64,000 nt of DNA, taken from NCBI RefSeq assembly GCF_900108015.1, contig NZ_FNVP01000007.1:1-64000 (forward strand), read 5' to 3'. The DNA comes from Flavobacterium urumqiense (GTDB taxonomy: Bacteria; Bacteroidota; Bacteroidia; Flavobacteriales; Flavobacteriaceae). Made by a program: the position numbers and the translations under genes. Of this stretch, positions 25,797 to 34,556 are shown piece by piece (within the stretch, counting starts at the first letter, position 1; every line of letters begins with the position of its first letter). The notes beneath the pieces were generated by a model. That model saw nothing but the letters and a program-made list of their open reading frames with translations. It did no database searches and was not told the DNA's origin.

Positions 25797-26338
25797 ATCT
25801 TATTTAATATACCATATTCAACAATGTCGTAATAAATACCATTATTAAATATTGCTTCTTTTCTTATTCCTTCATTTATCATACCTAACTTTTCAGCTAA
25901 TTTTTTCATTCCCGTATTATCTGAAGACGTACCGCAATGTATCCTGTGCAAATTCAAATTTTTAAATGCATGATCAATTAAAAGCTTTGACGCTTCATAC
26001 ATTACACCTTTGCCCCAATATTTTTTTTCGCCTAACATAAAAGCTATTTCAGCATTTCTATCTACCCAACTAATAGATTGCAAACTGATGTTTCCAATAT
26101 GCTCATTCGTTTCATTGGTAATCACTGCACAAACTAAATTGTTTGAAGAATTTTGAGAATTTTTCACAAAATTCACCAACTTCTCTTGAGTCATTGGAAA
26201 CCTACCATGAGAATTATATTTAGTTATTTCAGCATCGTTGAGCCAATATCCATAACGTCCAGTCACATCTTCAATTTTTAGAGGTCTCAATGATATCGAA
26301 TCGCCCTTCAAAAATATTTCTTTGTTAAAATCAATCAT
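25793..26338 (-). CDS. GNAT acetyltransferase, RimJ/RimL-like, candidate PseH
   Basis: A 181-residue GCN5-related acetyltransferase. The acetyl-CoA-binding region is EKKYWGKGVMYEASKLLIDH, followed by NLHRIHCGTSSDNTGMKKLAEKLGM, the standard RimJ/RimL pattern. In pse operons an enzyme of this fold (PseH) acetylates the 4-amino group made by PseC. However, a sugar formyltransferase is also present in this operon and could take that role, so the GNAT protein may act on another amino group, such as the one made by the second aminotransferase at 27271-28575. It overlaps its neighbours on both sides. Confidence 0.75.
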   Translation of the reverse strand: MIDFNKEIFLKGDSISLRPLKIEDVTGRYGYWLNDAEITKYNSHGRFPMTQEKLVNFVKNSQNSSNNLVCAVITNETNEHIGNISLQSISWVDRNAEIAFMLGEKKYWGKGVMYEASKLLIDHAFKNLNLHRIHCGTSSDNTGMKKLAEKLGMINEGIRKEAIFNNGIYYDIVEYGILNKI

Positions 26339-27281
26339 TACTTAATAAATAATTTTTTAGTTGAATGTCGTTTACTATAGCCCCAATATTTAATTCTTTT
26401 ATAGGATCGTTTTTAATTCCGAATGGTAAATATCTTAATATAGGCTTATCAAATAAATTTGCTTCAATTAAAAAGGAAGAGAAATATCCTATCACAACAT
26501 CAGCGTAATATATGCATTCATTATTACTTACATTTTCGTTTAAAATTATAAAATCATCTGTGGCTTCTACAATTTTTTTAATAGATCCCTCATTTTGATT
26601 TGGGTGTAACTTAATTAAAATTTTCCAGCTTGTATTAACTATCTCTTTTTCAAATAAATTAACTAAATTAAAAGTCGCCATTATCTCATCAAATCCAAAC
26701 ACTGTCTTACCATTTACATTTGAAAGAGGATCTGGCGCATATACTAATAACTTATAGTTTTCATTTGGCAAACCTAATTCTATTAAAAAATCTTTTTTTG
26801 ATTGATTAGGCATCCAATTTTTAATCTTTTGATGGTATGGATTACCTATTATTTCAATTATATATTCAGGAATACCTTGTTCAATTGCAATAGATTTTGC
26901 GCGATCATCGATGACTTGCAAAATTGTAGGTAAAAAAGTTTCATTTTGAAATTGAAATCTCTCTAATATAGAGGTCCAATGATCAACATAGGTACAAGAT
27001 TTAATATTCCTTATTTTTGCTATTCTAAGAAATTCTTTTTCAATATTCGATTTGTAAGAGGTAGCTGTGTAAATCAGTTGTGGATTAAAATCATCAATTA
27101 TTTGATCATATCCATCAACTACAATTTTCACGTCAACATTAAATTCATCGTAAAAAGAATAATTTCTATCACTTATAACTAAGTAATCTTTATCATTGTA
27201 GTTTTCGATTATAGAAAGTAATGGTTTGGCACCTCCTGGATCACTAAAAATAAATAGTGTTTTTTTGCTTTTAGTAGGCAT
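26331..27281 (-). CDS. GT-B-like protein of the pse operon, candidate nonulosonate transferase
   Basis: A 316-residue protein with a two-domain Rossmann-like layout. It begins KKTLFIFSDPGGAKPLLSI and later has LLVYAPDPLSNV, WKILIKLHPNQNEGSI and YYADVVIGYFSSFLIEANLFDKPILRYLPFG. The KLHP and SSFLIEA segments resemble CDP-glycerol/polysialyltransferase-like and other GT-B enzymes. There is no signal peptide. It overlaps the neighbouring genes by eight and eleven bases in a run of nonulosonic acid genes, so transfer of the CMP-activated sugar is a plausible job, but I do not recognise a specific family. Confidence 0.6.
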   Translation of the reverse strand: MPTKSKKTLFIFSDPGGAKPLLSIIENYNDKDYLVISDRNYSFYDEFNVDVKIVVDGYDQIIDDFNPQLIYTATSYKSNIEKEFLRIAKIRNIKSCTYVDHWTSILERFQFQNETFLPTILQVIDDRAKSIAIEQGIPEYIIEIIGNPYHQKIKNWMPNQSKKDFLIELGLPNENYKLLVYAPDPLSNVNGKTVFGFDEIMATFNLVNLFEKEIVNTSWKILIKLHPNQNEGSIKKIVEATDDFIILNENVSNNECIYYADVVIGYFSSFLIEANLFDKPILRYLPFGIKNDPIKELNIGAIVNDIQLKNYLLSND

Positions 27282-28575
27282 TCAACGTCTTTAATTCGTC
27301 AATATTTTCAAATACTTTTGTAAATGCATCAACAACATCCATCATGTCTTTTTCAGTCATTCCAGGACGCATATATTCATGTGTAATAAGCTCGTGAAAA
27401 TGCATTTGTTCTGCAACTTTACAAGTTCCTAACTCATAACTTGGTACATTTTTACAAAGTGCTGGATTAAAAGCCCAAGCTGCTTTTTTCTGATAAATAG
27501 GTTGTAAATACAGTGGCTTAACATAACCCGCGCCAATTAGAGGTGCTGTTTCTCTCAATACAGCTGAAGGAATTTCCGCTTTTAAAGCGTTTACAAACAT
27601 ATTACGGTCTACACCTGCAATTTCTTTGTTAAATTTGATTGGATATAAATAATAAGTATGAACAGAGTCTTCTGGTTGCTCATTTTGTATTGTTAAGGCA
27701 TCAAACTTTGAAAGCTCTCTATTTAAAAATTTTACATTTTTCAAACGATCATCAATCAAACCTGGAAGTTTTTTCAATTGCTGAATTCCTATTGCGCTTT
27801 CAATTTCTGTCATTCTATAATTATAGCCAATCAGATTTGTCAAATCTTCAATCTCTCTTGGTTCTGTGATATTCTCCGCGTGATTTCTTATTAATTGACA
27901 ACGATCTGCCAATAAATCATTATTTGTAGTTATTACACCACCTTCACCTGTGTGTATATGCTTATGATAATTCAAACTAAACACACCAATATCACCGATA
28001 GATCCTAAAAACTTACCTTTATATTTTCCCATAGGGGCTTGAGCACAATCTTCAATTACATATAAGTTGTGTTTTTTTGCAATTTTCATTATTTGGTCCA
28101 TATCTGCCGGATGCCCAAAAATATGTACCACAATAATTGCTTTAGTTCTAGGTGTAATTTTAGATTCAATACTTATAGGATCCATACAAAAAGTAACTGG
28201 GTCGATATCTGCAAATACTGGAACACCTCCATAAACCAAAGGAGCTATTGCACTTGCTGACATTGTATATGGCGAAACAATTACTTCATCACCAGGTACA
28301 ATCCCTATTGCACCCATTGACGTAAATAAACCTGATGTATTTGAATTCAAAGAAATGGCATACTTTACGCCAAAAGCTAGAGCCCAATTATTTTCAAATT
28401 CTTTAACTGTGGAACCGCCTAAAAAATCAGGATGCCATGCTCCTATAAACTGAGAGAGATTACCACTGTCTAGTACTTTATTTACTGCTTCTTTTTCCTC
28501 AGATCCAATAGTGTTATATGAAGGAAATAATTTTGTACGTATCGGTGTTCCTCCGTTAATTGCAAGTTTTGCCAT
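27271..28575 (-). CDS. Second DegT/DnrJ/EryC1/StrS aminotransferase of the pse operon
   Basis: A 434-residue PLP enzyme, longer than PseC and PglE. It starts MAKLAINGGTPIRTKLFPSYN, as in AHBA synthase/StsC-like aminotransferases of amino-sugar and aminocyclitol pathways. The cofactor-binding EDCAQAPMGKYKGK and Lys in SLNYHKHIHTGEGG are intact. A Gfo/Idh oxidoreductase gene lies immediately upstream (one-base overlap). Such dehydrogenase-aminotransferase pairs oxidise a hydroxyl and then aminate it, so an extra amino group on a sugar is implied beyond the two of pseudaminic acid. Substrate unknown. Confidence 0.83.
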   Translation of the reverse strand: MAKLAINGGTPIRTKLFPSYNTIGSEEKEAVNKVLDSGNLSQFIGAWHPDFLGGSTVKEFENNWALAFGVKYAISLNSNTSGLFTSMGAIGIVPGDEVIVSPYTMSASAIAPLVYGGVPVFADIDPVTFCMDPISIESKITPRTKAIIVVHIFGHPADMDQIMKIAKKHNLYVIEDCAQAPMGKYKGKFLGSIGDIGVFSLNYHKHIHTGEGGVITTNNDLLADRCQLIRNHAENITEPREIEDLTNLIGYNYRMTEIESAIGIQQLKKLPGLIDDRLKNVKFLNRELSKFDALTIQNEQPEDSVHTYYLYPIKFNKEIAGVDRNMFVNALKAEIPSAVLRETAPLIGAGYVKPLYLQPIYQKKAAWAFNPALCKNVPSYELGTCKVAEQMHFHELITHEYMRPGMTEKDMMDVVDAFTKVFENIDELKTLNAY

Positions 28576-29525
28576 TATCTATTATTTAATATTGTTAACA
28601 TTGATTTATTTAATTTTACAGCTTCAAGAAAATTATCTTCAAGATTTGATGATTCATTTATCAAACTTATTGAATATTCAATAACGTGTTGCATATAATC
28701 CTTTATACAATCCGTTTTATTTAATGATTCTACTTTAAACAAAGGTTTTAGAAATTGAAATGAATCTTCTGATTGATAATAAAATATATCTTTCCCAGCA
28801 TTTTGAATACTTATTCTTTGATGGGTAAAAAAAACATCTATTTCAAAAAAAGAAAAATAAACATTTGACAAGCCTTGTAAACTTAAATTCACCTCATCCC
28901 ATAAAGCTTGTAGCGATAATGTTGGATCAGTATCAAAATGATCCTTCTCTCTATTATGAACTAAAATATTTTTTAGCTCTAGTGGTTTATTAAATAAGTA
29001 CTGAATTAAATCAAAGGCATGGCTACTATTATTAATAAAGCCTCGTTGCGTTCTAATAGAGATATTTGTTAATTCCTCTTGTTTTAAAATTTCTTCAATA
29101 GAGTTCCTTAAACTTAGATATGCAGGCTGAAATCTTCTAAAATAATTTACAATCACTTTAGAATTTGATTTCTCGTAAGCATTAATTAAATGATCAATTT
29201 CGTCACTATCTGTAGAAATTGGTTTTTCACATATAATAACTTTTACATTATTCAATAAAGCTTTTTCAAGGTATTTTTTATGAGTAAAAGTCGGCGTACA
29301 AATGCTGATAATATCAAAATCCCCAAAGTTAATATTATCTATTACTGGAACTACTTTCGCCTTGTATTTATTAGCTACTTTTCGAACGAGATTTTCATCA
29401 ATATCGAATAAATATAAATCTACTTTATACTGATTAAAAGCTTTGGCATGCGTTAATATTTCATCATTATCAAAATCATATAATGCTCCTATATTTCCGC
29501 AACCCAAAATCAATACTTTATACAT
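28575..29525 (-). CDS. Gfo/Idh/MocA-family oxidoreductase, paired with the second aminotransferase
   Basis: A 316-residue NAD(P)-dependent oxidoreductase. The N-terminal Rossmann domain has VLILGCGNIGALYDFDN and DIISICTPTFTHKKYLEKAL, followed by the EKPIS motif with the conserved catalytic-site Lys. The C-terminal half is the beta-sheet substrate domain, with NSSHAFDLIQYLF in place of the usual GSHxxD. The gene overlaps the aminotransferase downstream and pseF upstream. It most likely makes the keto sugar that the aminotransferase uses. Known ptm/leg clusters also carry oxidoreductases of this class; a direct role in CMP-sugar tailoring cannot be excluded. Confidence 0.8.
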   Translation of the reverse strand: MYKVLILGCGNIGALYDFDNDEILTHAKAFNQYKVDLYLFDIDENLVRKVANKYKAKVVPVIDNINFGDFDIISICTPTFTHKKYLEKALLNNVKVIICEKPISTDSDEIDHLINAYEKSNSKVIVNYFRRFQPAYLSLRNSIEEILKQEELTNISIRTQRGFINNSSHAFDLIQYLFNKPLELKNILVHNREKDHFDTDPTLSLQALWDEVNLSLQGLSNVYFSFFEIDVFFTHQRISIQNAGKDIFYYQSEDSFQFLKPLFKVESLNKTDCIKDYMQHVIEYSISLINESSNLEDNFLEAVKLNKSMLTILNNR

Positions 29526-30229
29526 TATCTATTTTTTTGTTTACTAAGTAGAAAAGTATATTTAATTTCGGCTAATTTCCAATCTTCTTCATTATCAATA
29601 TCTTGCACCTCTGACTCTGGCATCTCATAAGGAACTGTAAAATCTGTAAATAGTTTGTTATCCTTTAGAAAACTTTCTGTCCTAAGAAAATAAAACTGGC
29701 CACTATCGTGATAAGAAGCTGGTAAATCTTGTGATCTAGTACTCATGTGTTCAGGCCAATTCATTCTTAGTGAATTATCTTCAATTTTAAATGATCTTTG
29801 AATTGGAAAACCAAAACGAACAACTGGAACAACAGATTTTGCCCCTGAACTGATTAACATTTCGTATGCATTTTTTAATTTATCAGCTGTTATAAATGGA
29901 GCTGTTGGGTAAATGCAGCAAACATATTCAAATTCAACTCCTATTTTTTTATAATCCCTCAAAACTTCGGAAATTACTTCTGCGGTTGTTGAAAAATCAT
30001 TAGAAGACTCTGCAGATCTTATGAATGGAATTTTAGCACCCGCAGCTATTGCTACTTCTGCAATTTCTTGGTCATCAGTAGATACAATTACTTCATCAAA
30101 ACAACTACAATCAATCGCAGATTGAATTGAATAATTAATTATAGGTTTACCAAGGAAATTTTTAATGTTTTTTCTTGGTATTCTTTTACTACCACCTCTT
30201 GCGGTAATGATTGCTAAACAGTTCTTCAT
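29525..30229 (-). CDS. pseF: Pseudaminic acid cytidylyltransferase PseF
   Basis: Activates pseudaminic acid with CTP to CMP-Pse. The chosen ATG (30227-30229) gives MKNCLAIITARGGSKRIPRK, the exact family start; a longer reading would need a TTG four codons upstream that overlaps the previous gene. RGGSKRIP is the CTP-binding P-loop-like motif of NeuA/PseF enzymes, with NIKNFLGKPIINYSI and VVSTDD-like VIVSTDDQEI after it. LPASYHDSGQFYFLRTESFL in the C-terminal part is typical of PseF rather than NeuA. Length, 234 residues, fits. Confidence 0.93.
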   Translation of the reverse strand: MKNCLAIITARGGSKRIPRKNIKNFLGKPIINYSIQSAIDCSCFDEVIVSTDDQEIAEVAIAAGAKIPFIRSAESSNDFSTTAEVISEVLRDYKKIGVEFEYVCCIYPTAPFITADKLKNAYEMLISSGAKSVVPVVRFGFPIQRSFKIEDNSLRMNWPEHMSTRSQDLPASYHDSGQFYFLRTESFLKDNKLFTDFTVPYEMPESEVQDIDNEEDWKLAEIKYTFLLSKQKNR

Positions 30230-30230
30230 T

Positions 30231-31082
30231 TTATACACCAATAATATTTTTCAACATTTTCTTTGATAGATCTGGACGTAAATTTGATGCAACCTCCAAT
30301 AACTTACCCTGATTATTTTCAACTATTTTTAATGGCGAAACAAATGGTGTTGTCGAATTAAACGTAACAAAAATTGCATATCTGGGAATTTTACATCTAC
30401 TACCATAATGATAACACATAGCTGGATCGACAAAAACAGTAGATCCGGCTTTACCGTAAAAATATTCTACTTCACCATTTTTTAATTCTTGTTGCATAAT
30501 ATTATCACTTATTCTACGAATAAAAAGTGACCATTTCATTTTTTTAGAATTCTCTTTGTTAAGAAAAACAAACGGGCCCTCTTCAACACTTGTTACATCA
30601 TTTAAATAAGTGATAGAATGAAACGATTTTGTATCTCCAAAGTCCTTATGCCATTTCTGACTTTCTCTAAGTTCACCTGCTGTTGGCACGGAGTACAAAA
30701 GTTGAATACTATCTAGAATTATTTTACCTCCAAAATAATCAAGTGCTGCATCAAACACATCTTTTGAAAATGCGATTTTCATTATAGGATTATCAATGGT
30801 AATATCTTCATCTTTAATAAGATTTACAAAAGGTGCTCCTTTTGAACCTATTACAACATCTTTAATTCTTGACTCGTATATTTTTCTAATCTCATTTAAG
30901 ATATTATCATCTATTTTAGGCCCATTACTAAATCCTTTTAAATTAATTTCCAGAGAGCTTGCAATTTTAGATTTTGCAGATGGAACCAAAAAATTCCCCC
31001 TATAATTCTTAAATAAAGATAAGTATCTAATTGCAATCAGATGCCACCTTATATAGATTAAATTACTCTTAATTGTTTTCAT
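30231..31082 (-). CDS. PhyH-type Fe(II)/2-oxoglutarate dioxygenase
   Basis: A 283-residue protein resembling the phytanoyl-CoA dioxygenase family. The iron-binding facial triad can be assigned to His145 and Asp147 (WHKDFGD) and His225 (CYHYGSR), with Arg in the following KIPRYAIFVTF as 2-oxoglutarate ligand. SITYLNDVTSVEEGPFVF between them is the usual double-stranded beta-helix core sequence. It directly precedes pseF. Members of this family hydroxylate small molecules or acyl groups, so oxidation of the nonulosonic acid, its acyl substituent or a precursor is possible. A dioxygenase is not part of the standard pathway. Confidence 0.8.
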   Translation of the reverse strand: MKTIKSNLIYIRWHLIAIRYLSLFKNYRGNFLVPSAKSKIASSLEINLKGFSNGPKIDDNILNEIRKIYESRIKDVVIGSKGAPFVNLIKDEDITIDNPIMKIAFSKDVFDAALDYFGGKIILDSIQLLYSVPTAGELRESQKWHKDFGDTKSFHSITYLNDVTSVEEGPFVFLNKENSKKMKWSLFIRRISDNIMQQELKNGEVEYFYGKAGSTVFVDPAMCYHYGSRCKIPRYAIFVTFNSTTPFVSPLKIVENNQGKLLEVASNLRPDLSKKMLKNIIGV

Positions 31083-31100
31083 AATATAATTATTTAAATT

Positions 31101-31616
31101 TTATAACCATTCATATGTTATTTTATCAGATAGTTTTTTTGCAGGTATTCCAGCATAAATACCTGGTTCGGTAATAGATTTATTTACAAGCGACATTGCA
31201 GCAATGGTAACATTATCACAAATTGTAATTGGACCTAATACAACAGAGCTTGTACCTATCACAACATTATCACCTAATTCAAATACTCTTTGTATCTGAT
31301 GTTTTTCTTTATACAATGGATCGCTTGGCGATTTACCTCCAAACTTTACACCCGACATTATCACCACTCTACCTTCAGAATAAATTCCATTACCACCTAA
31401 TAAAACACCCCCTGGATGTGTCATAGAAAGATGTTTCACATTTACTGAGAAAGACATTAACTCTACTCCGTAAATAATAAATAGTAATCTATCTAAAACC
31501 ATTATACTAATAAATTTTCCAATATATGGTATCTTATGATACACAAATTTCGAAAATCTAATATGTGTGTTAATTTGCCACTCGATTACAAAATATCTTC
31601 TAAATCCGATTCTCAT
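31101..31616 (-). CDS. Hexapeptide-repeat acyltransferase, serine acetyltransferase-like
   Basis: A 171-residue left-handed beta-helix protein. Its N-terminal 50 residues are helical and basic/hydrophobic. Repeats follow, including GGVLLGGNGIYSEGRVVIMSG, FELGDNVVIGTSSVVLGPITICDNVTIAAMSLV and a closing GIYAGIPAKKLSD. TMTHPGG-like LSMTHPGGVLLGG is reminiscent of serine O-acetyltransferases of exopolysaccharide clusters. It is placed between pseI and the dioxygenase and ends just after the pseI start region, so it probably O-acetylates the nonulosonic acid. No coupling overlap exists here; the gap to its neighbours is short. Confidence 0.78.
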   Translation of the reverse strand: MRIGFRRYFVIEWQINTHIRFSKFVYHKIPYIGKFISIMVLDRLLFIIYGVELMSFSVNVKHLSMTHPGGVLLGGNGIYSEGRVVIMSGVKFGGKSPSDPLYKEKHQIQRVFELGDNVVIGTSSVVLGPITICDNVTIAAMSLVNKSITEPGIYAGIPAKKLSDKITYEWL

Positions 31617-31621
31617 TAATT

Positions 31622-32671
31622 CTAAAATAAATCAAAAGTTAATGCTGTTCCTCTCTTTACATCTTTTTTTATGGTTCTACCTAACATTTGTTCAAAATAC
31701 TTTGGAGAAATACCTAAACCAGGTCTAATGATTTTTATATTTTCCTCAGTTAAAATATCTCCAGCTATTAAATCTTTAATTATATAAATTGATCTTTTAA
31801 AGGTCAAGCTTTTTTCCTCTTCTTTTAATATCCCATACTTCACTTTTCCAAGTGCTAAAAATGCTCTTTCAGATTCTTCTATTAACATCTTAAATTCTAA
31901 AGGCTCCATTGAAAATGCAGAATCAACCCCTCCTTTACTTCTATCATCTGTAAAGTGTTTTTCAATTACTCGTGCACCCAAAGCCACTGATGCTACAGAT
32001 ACTCCTACACCTAAGGTATGATCAGACAATCCTACGTGACAATCGAACATTTGAGCCATGTGTGGAATTGTTAAAATATTCGTGTTCTCAGGAGTCGCGG
32101 GGTAAGTACTTGTACACTTGAGTAAAATTAAATCTATACATCCATTTTCTTTAAGTGTTTGTACCGCTATTTCAATATCAGCAAGCTTAGACATACCCGT
32201 AGACATGATAACTGGCTTTCCTGTTTTAGCAATTTTTCTTAGAAGTGGTAAGTGATTGTTTTCAAAAGAAGCTACTTTATAAGCCGGAACTCCAATTTCT
32301 TCAAGAAAATCAACAGCACTATTATCAAATGGTGTACTAAAACACATAATGCCTTTTTCTTTTGCTCTATCAAATAATGCCTTATGCCATTCCCAAGGCG
32401 TATGCGCTTCTTGGTATAATTCATATAGATTTCTACCACACCATAATGATTTAGGATCCGTTATTACGAATTCTCCGTGTGAAACATCTATTGTTAATGT
32501 ATCGGCGGTATATGTCTGCAATTTTATTGCATGCGCTCCAGCTTCCACAGCCAAGTCAATCAACAATAAAGCTTTTTCTAAAGATTGATTATGGTTTCCG
32601 CTTAATTCAGCAATTACAAAAGGCTTTTGATTATCTCCAATTGTTACGTTACCTATTTGAATATCTTTCAT
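31622..32671 (-). CDS. pseI: Pseudaminic acid synthase PseI
   Basis: Condenses 2,4-diacylamido-2,4,6-trideoxy-L-altrose with phosphoenolpyruvate to give the nine-carbon pseudaminic acid. The 349-residue protein has the NeuB-type barrel (about 1-280), with FVIAELSGNHNQSLEKAL, IKLQTYTAD, MCFSTPFDNSAVDFLEEIGV and SDHTLG, and a C-terminal antifreeze-like SAF domain (about 285-349). IAELSGNHN is the PseI form; sialic acid synthases read IAEIGxNH. It overlaps the formyltransferase gene by four bases. The metal-binding His and Glu residues are intact. Confidence 0.94.
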   Translation of the reverse strand: MKDIQIGNVTIGDNQKPFVIAELSGNHNQSLEKALLLIDLAVEAGAHAIKLQTYTADTLTIDVSHGEFVITDPKSLWCGRNLYELYQEAHTPWEWHKALFDRAKEKGIMCFSTPFDNSAVDFLEEIGVPAYKVASFENNHLPLLRKIAKTGKPVIMSTGMSKLADIEIAVQTLKENGCIDLILLKCTSTYPATPENTNILTIPHMAQMFDCHVGLSDHTLGVGVSVASVALGARVIEKHFTDDRSKGGVDSAFSMEPLEFKMLIEESERAFLALGKVKYGILKEEEKSLTFKRSIYIIKDLIAGDILTEENIKIIRPGLGISPKYFEQMLGRTIKKDVKRGTALTFDLF

Positions 32672-33540
32672 ACTAAAATTTCTCCTTTTACTATTTTTTC
32701 ATCCGATGCAAAATCATAATCTAATAAACAAATTGCACCGTTGGGCGTTTTTATGATAATATTACTCTCTGTTTGTAATACAATCCCATTTGGATCACTA
32801 TCATTATATCCAAAATCTGAATATTGTATTTTGTGTATAACTATCTTTTTATTTTTGCAGTAAGTAAAAGCCCCAGGATATGGTTTTGCTTGAGCTCTTA
32901 TCCAATTATATATACGCTCTTTTTGCCAGCTCCAATTTATCTGCCCATCATCTGGAGTTCTTTTACCATAAAATGTTGCTTTGGTTTCATCTTGTGGAAT
33001 GAAAGTTATCGTATTCTTTTCTATTTTATTAATTAATTTCTGAATTATAATTATATATCTTTCATTATAAATATCCAACAATTCAGCACCTGTAATATCT
33101 TGGGCAATAGTTATTTTTTCTTGATATATAATATCCCCTTCATCACAACCTTCTGTTAACTTATGTGCAGTTATTCCTGTCTCTTTTTCATCATTTATTA
33201 TTGCCCAAACATGCGGTGTTCTTCCTCTGTATTTTGGCAAACAAGAACCATGAAAATTAATCGAGTATTTGTTGGCGTGTGAAATAATGTCATCCTCAAC
33301 TATAAATAAATAATTTAATGACAAGATAACATCTGTATCAAAATTGCTTAAAAAACAAGAAGATTTAGCACCTCTGGGGTTACCAATAAACAAAGGAATG
33401 TTATTATCATTACAAAATGATATTATCCCATCAGATTTTTTATCAGTGAAAACAAAATTTATATTCTGAGTTAAATGCAAATATTTCAAACATTGTAGCC
33501 CTAAGTTTCCACTTGAGAGGATACCATAACTAATATTCAT
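32668..33540 (-). CDS. Sugar N-formyltransferase
   Basis: A 290-residue formyltransferase using N10-formyltetrahydrofolate. The catalytic Asn95-x-His97 (SINFHGSCLPKYRGRTP) and Asp133 (CDEGDI) are all present. It differs from methionyl-tRNA formyltransferase, having a short divergent C-terminal domain. It lies between pseG and pseI with 1- and 4-base overlaps, so it is best placed to formylate the 4-amino group of UDP-AltNAc4N in place of PseH, giving a 7-formamido pseudaminic acid. N-formyl pseudaminic acid is known from some Pseudomonas glycans. The alternative is formylation of an amino group from the second aminotransferase. Confidence 0.88.
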   Translation of the reverse strand: MNISYGILSSGNLGLQCLKYLHLTQNINFVFTDKKSDGIISFCNDNNIPLFIGNPRGAKSSCFLSNFDTDVILSLNYLFIVEDDIISHANKYSINFHGSCLPKYRGRTPHVWAIINDEKETGITAHKLTEGCDEGDIIYQEKITIAQDITGAELLDIYNERYIIIIQKLINKIEKNTITFIPQDETKATFYGKRTPDDGQINWSWQKERIYNWIRAQAKPYPGAFTYCKNKKIVIHKIQYSDFGYNDSDPNGIVLQTESNIIIKTPNGAICLLDYDFASDEKIVKGEILV

Positions 33541-34556
33541 TATGCTGATAATTTTTGAAATATTGATAAAATATTATTTCTGGATTTTCCATCTACATAC
33601 TTAGCTTGATTACTAATTAACTGATTTAAAACACCCTCGTTTTTTAGCATTACAAGTTTCTGTGCAATAATATCAACTGTTGCTGTATTAAAATCATCTA
33701 TCGATAACGCGCAATTTAAATCAACTAATTCTTTATGTATATATTTTTGATTTTCGATTACCGTTCCTGTTAACAAACCAACTTTAGCACAACATACTTC
33801 AAGAGAAACTGTACTTGAAGGGCAAATTGCAATTTGCGATTGCGACAATAATTCTATAATTTCATTCGAGTTAATATTTTTTTTATGAATTATAGACAAT
33901 GTTTTATACTTGCTTATTCTTTCTTCAATTCCATTATGTATATAAGCTGCCCCAGTTACAACAATTACTTTTCCTACAACACCACTTATAAAACAAGCGT
34001 CTATCGTCTTAAGAGTGTTGTCATTTGGATCTGCACCACCGAAACAGATGTAAGCGGTACCTATTTCTTTTGGACTTCTACCAAAACTAGCCAAATGCAA
34101 AAATTCTTTACGAAGCATTAAGTAATTCAGTCCTGCGTATATCTTTGATTTATTTTCTGTTTTATATAATTTAAGGACACTTAAATCACCATGATTTATA
34201 ATTACATCAGCAAAATATTCATTGTTTGCATAGTCATCCACCACAACTAATTTCGCACCTCTTGATTTTATCTTCTTTTGATAATTTGTATCAAAATTAT
34301 AACCATCTAATACAACTATTACATTAGAATTAACAAGTATACTTAACTGATCAACTTCTGATTCTTGATCTTTTAACAATATTACTTTGCAATAAGATTT
34401 AATTATATCTGTAATAGATGTGTCATTACTTTTTAAAATAAAAAAACAATTAAAATCATCTTTAAGCATATCAATTAGCGACAAACATCGATATATATGG
34501 CCTAAACCGATTGTTGAGTCACCATCTGCTCGAAATAATATTGATTTTTTATGCAT
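33540..34556 (-). CDS. pseG: UDP-2,4-diacylamido-trideoxy-altrose hydrolase PseG
   Basis: Removes UDP from the altrose derivative before condensation with PEP. It is a 338-residue GT-B-like protein beginning KKSILFRADGDSTIGLGHIYRC, the PseG signature with its catalytic His in GLGHIYRC. Later motifs include LVVVDDYANNEYFADVIINHG, AYICFGGADPNDNTLKT, and CPSSTVSLEVCCAKVG in the nucleotide pocket. Length matches the short form without a fused PseH acetyltransferase domain. It overlaps the oxidoreductase gene upstream by eight bases and the formyltransferase gene downstream by one base. Confidence 0.93.
   Translation of the reverse strand: MHKKSILFRADGDSTIGLGHIYRCLSLIDMLKDDFNCFFILKSNDTSITDIIKSYCKVILLKDQESEVDQLSILVNSNVIVVLDGYNFDTNYQKKIKSRGAKLVVVDDYANNEYFADVIINHGDLSVLKLYKTENKSKIYAGLNYLMLRKEFLHLASFGRSPKEIGTAYICFGGADPNDNTLKTIDACFISGVVGKVIVVTGAAYIHNGIEERISKYKTLSIIHKKNINSNEIIELLSQSQIAICPSSTVSLEVCCAKVGLLTGTVIENQKYIHKELVDLNCALSIDDFNTATVDIIAQKLVMLKNEGVLNQLISNQAKYVDGKSRNNILSIFQKLSA

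Noticed and set aside
29525..32671. Sialic acid (NeuA/NeuB) or legionaminic acid pathway
   Set aside because: The first two enzymes are clearly PseB and PseC, and the synthase and cytidylyltransferase have PseI and PseF forms, so the altro-configured pseudaminic series fits better.
32668..33540. Methionyl-tRNA formyltransferase
   Set aside because: The C-terminal domain is short and divergent and the gene is coupled to pseG and pseI, pointing to a sugar substrate.
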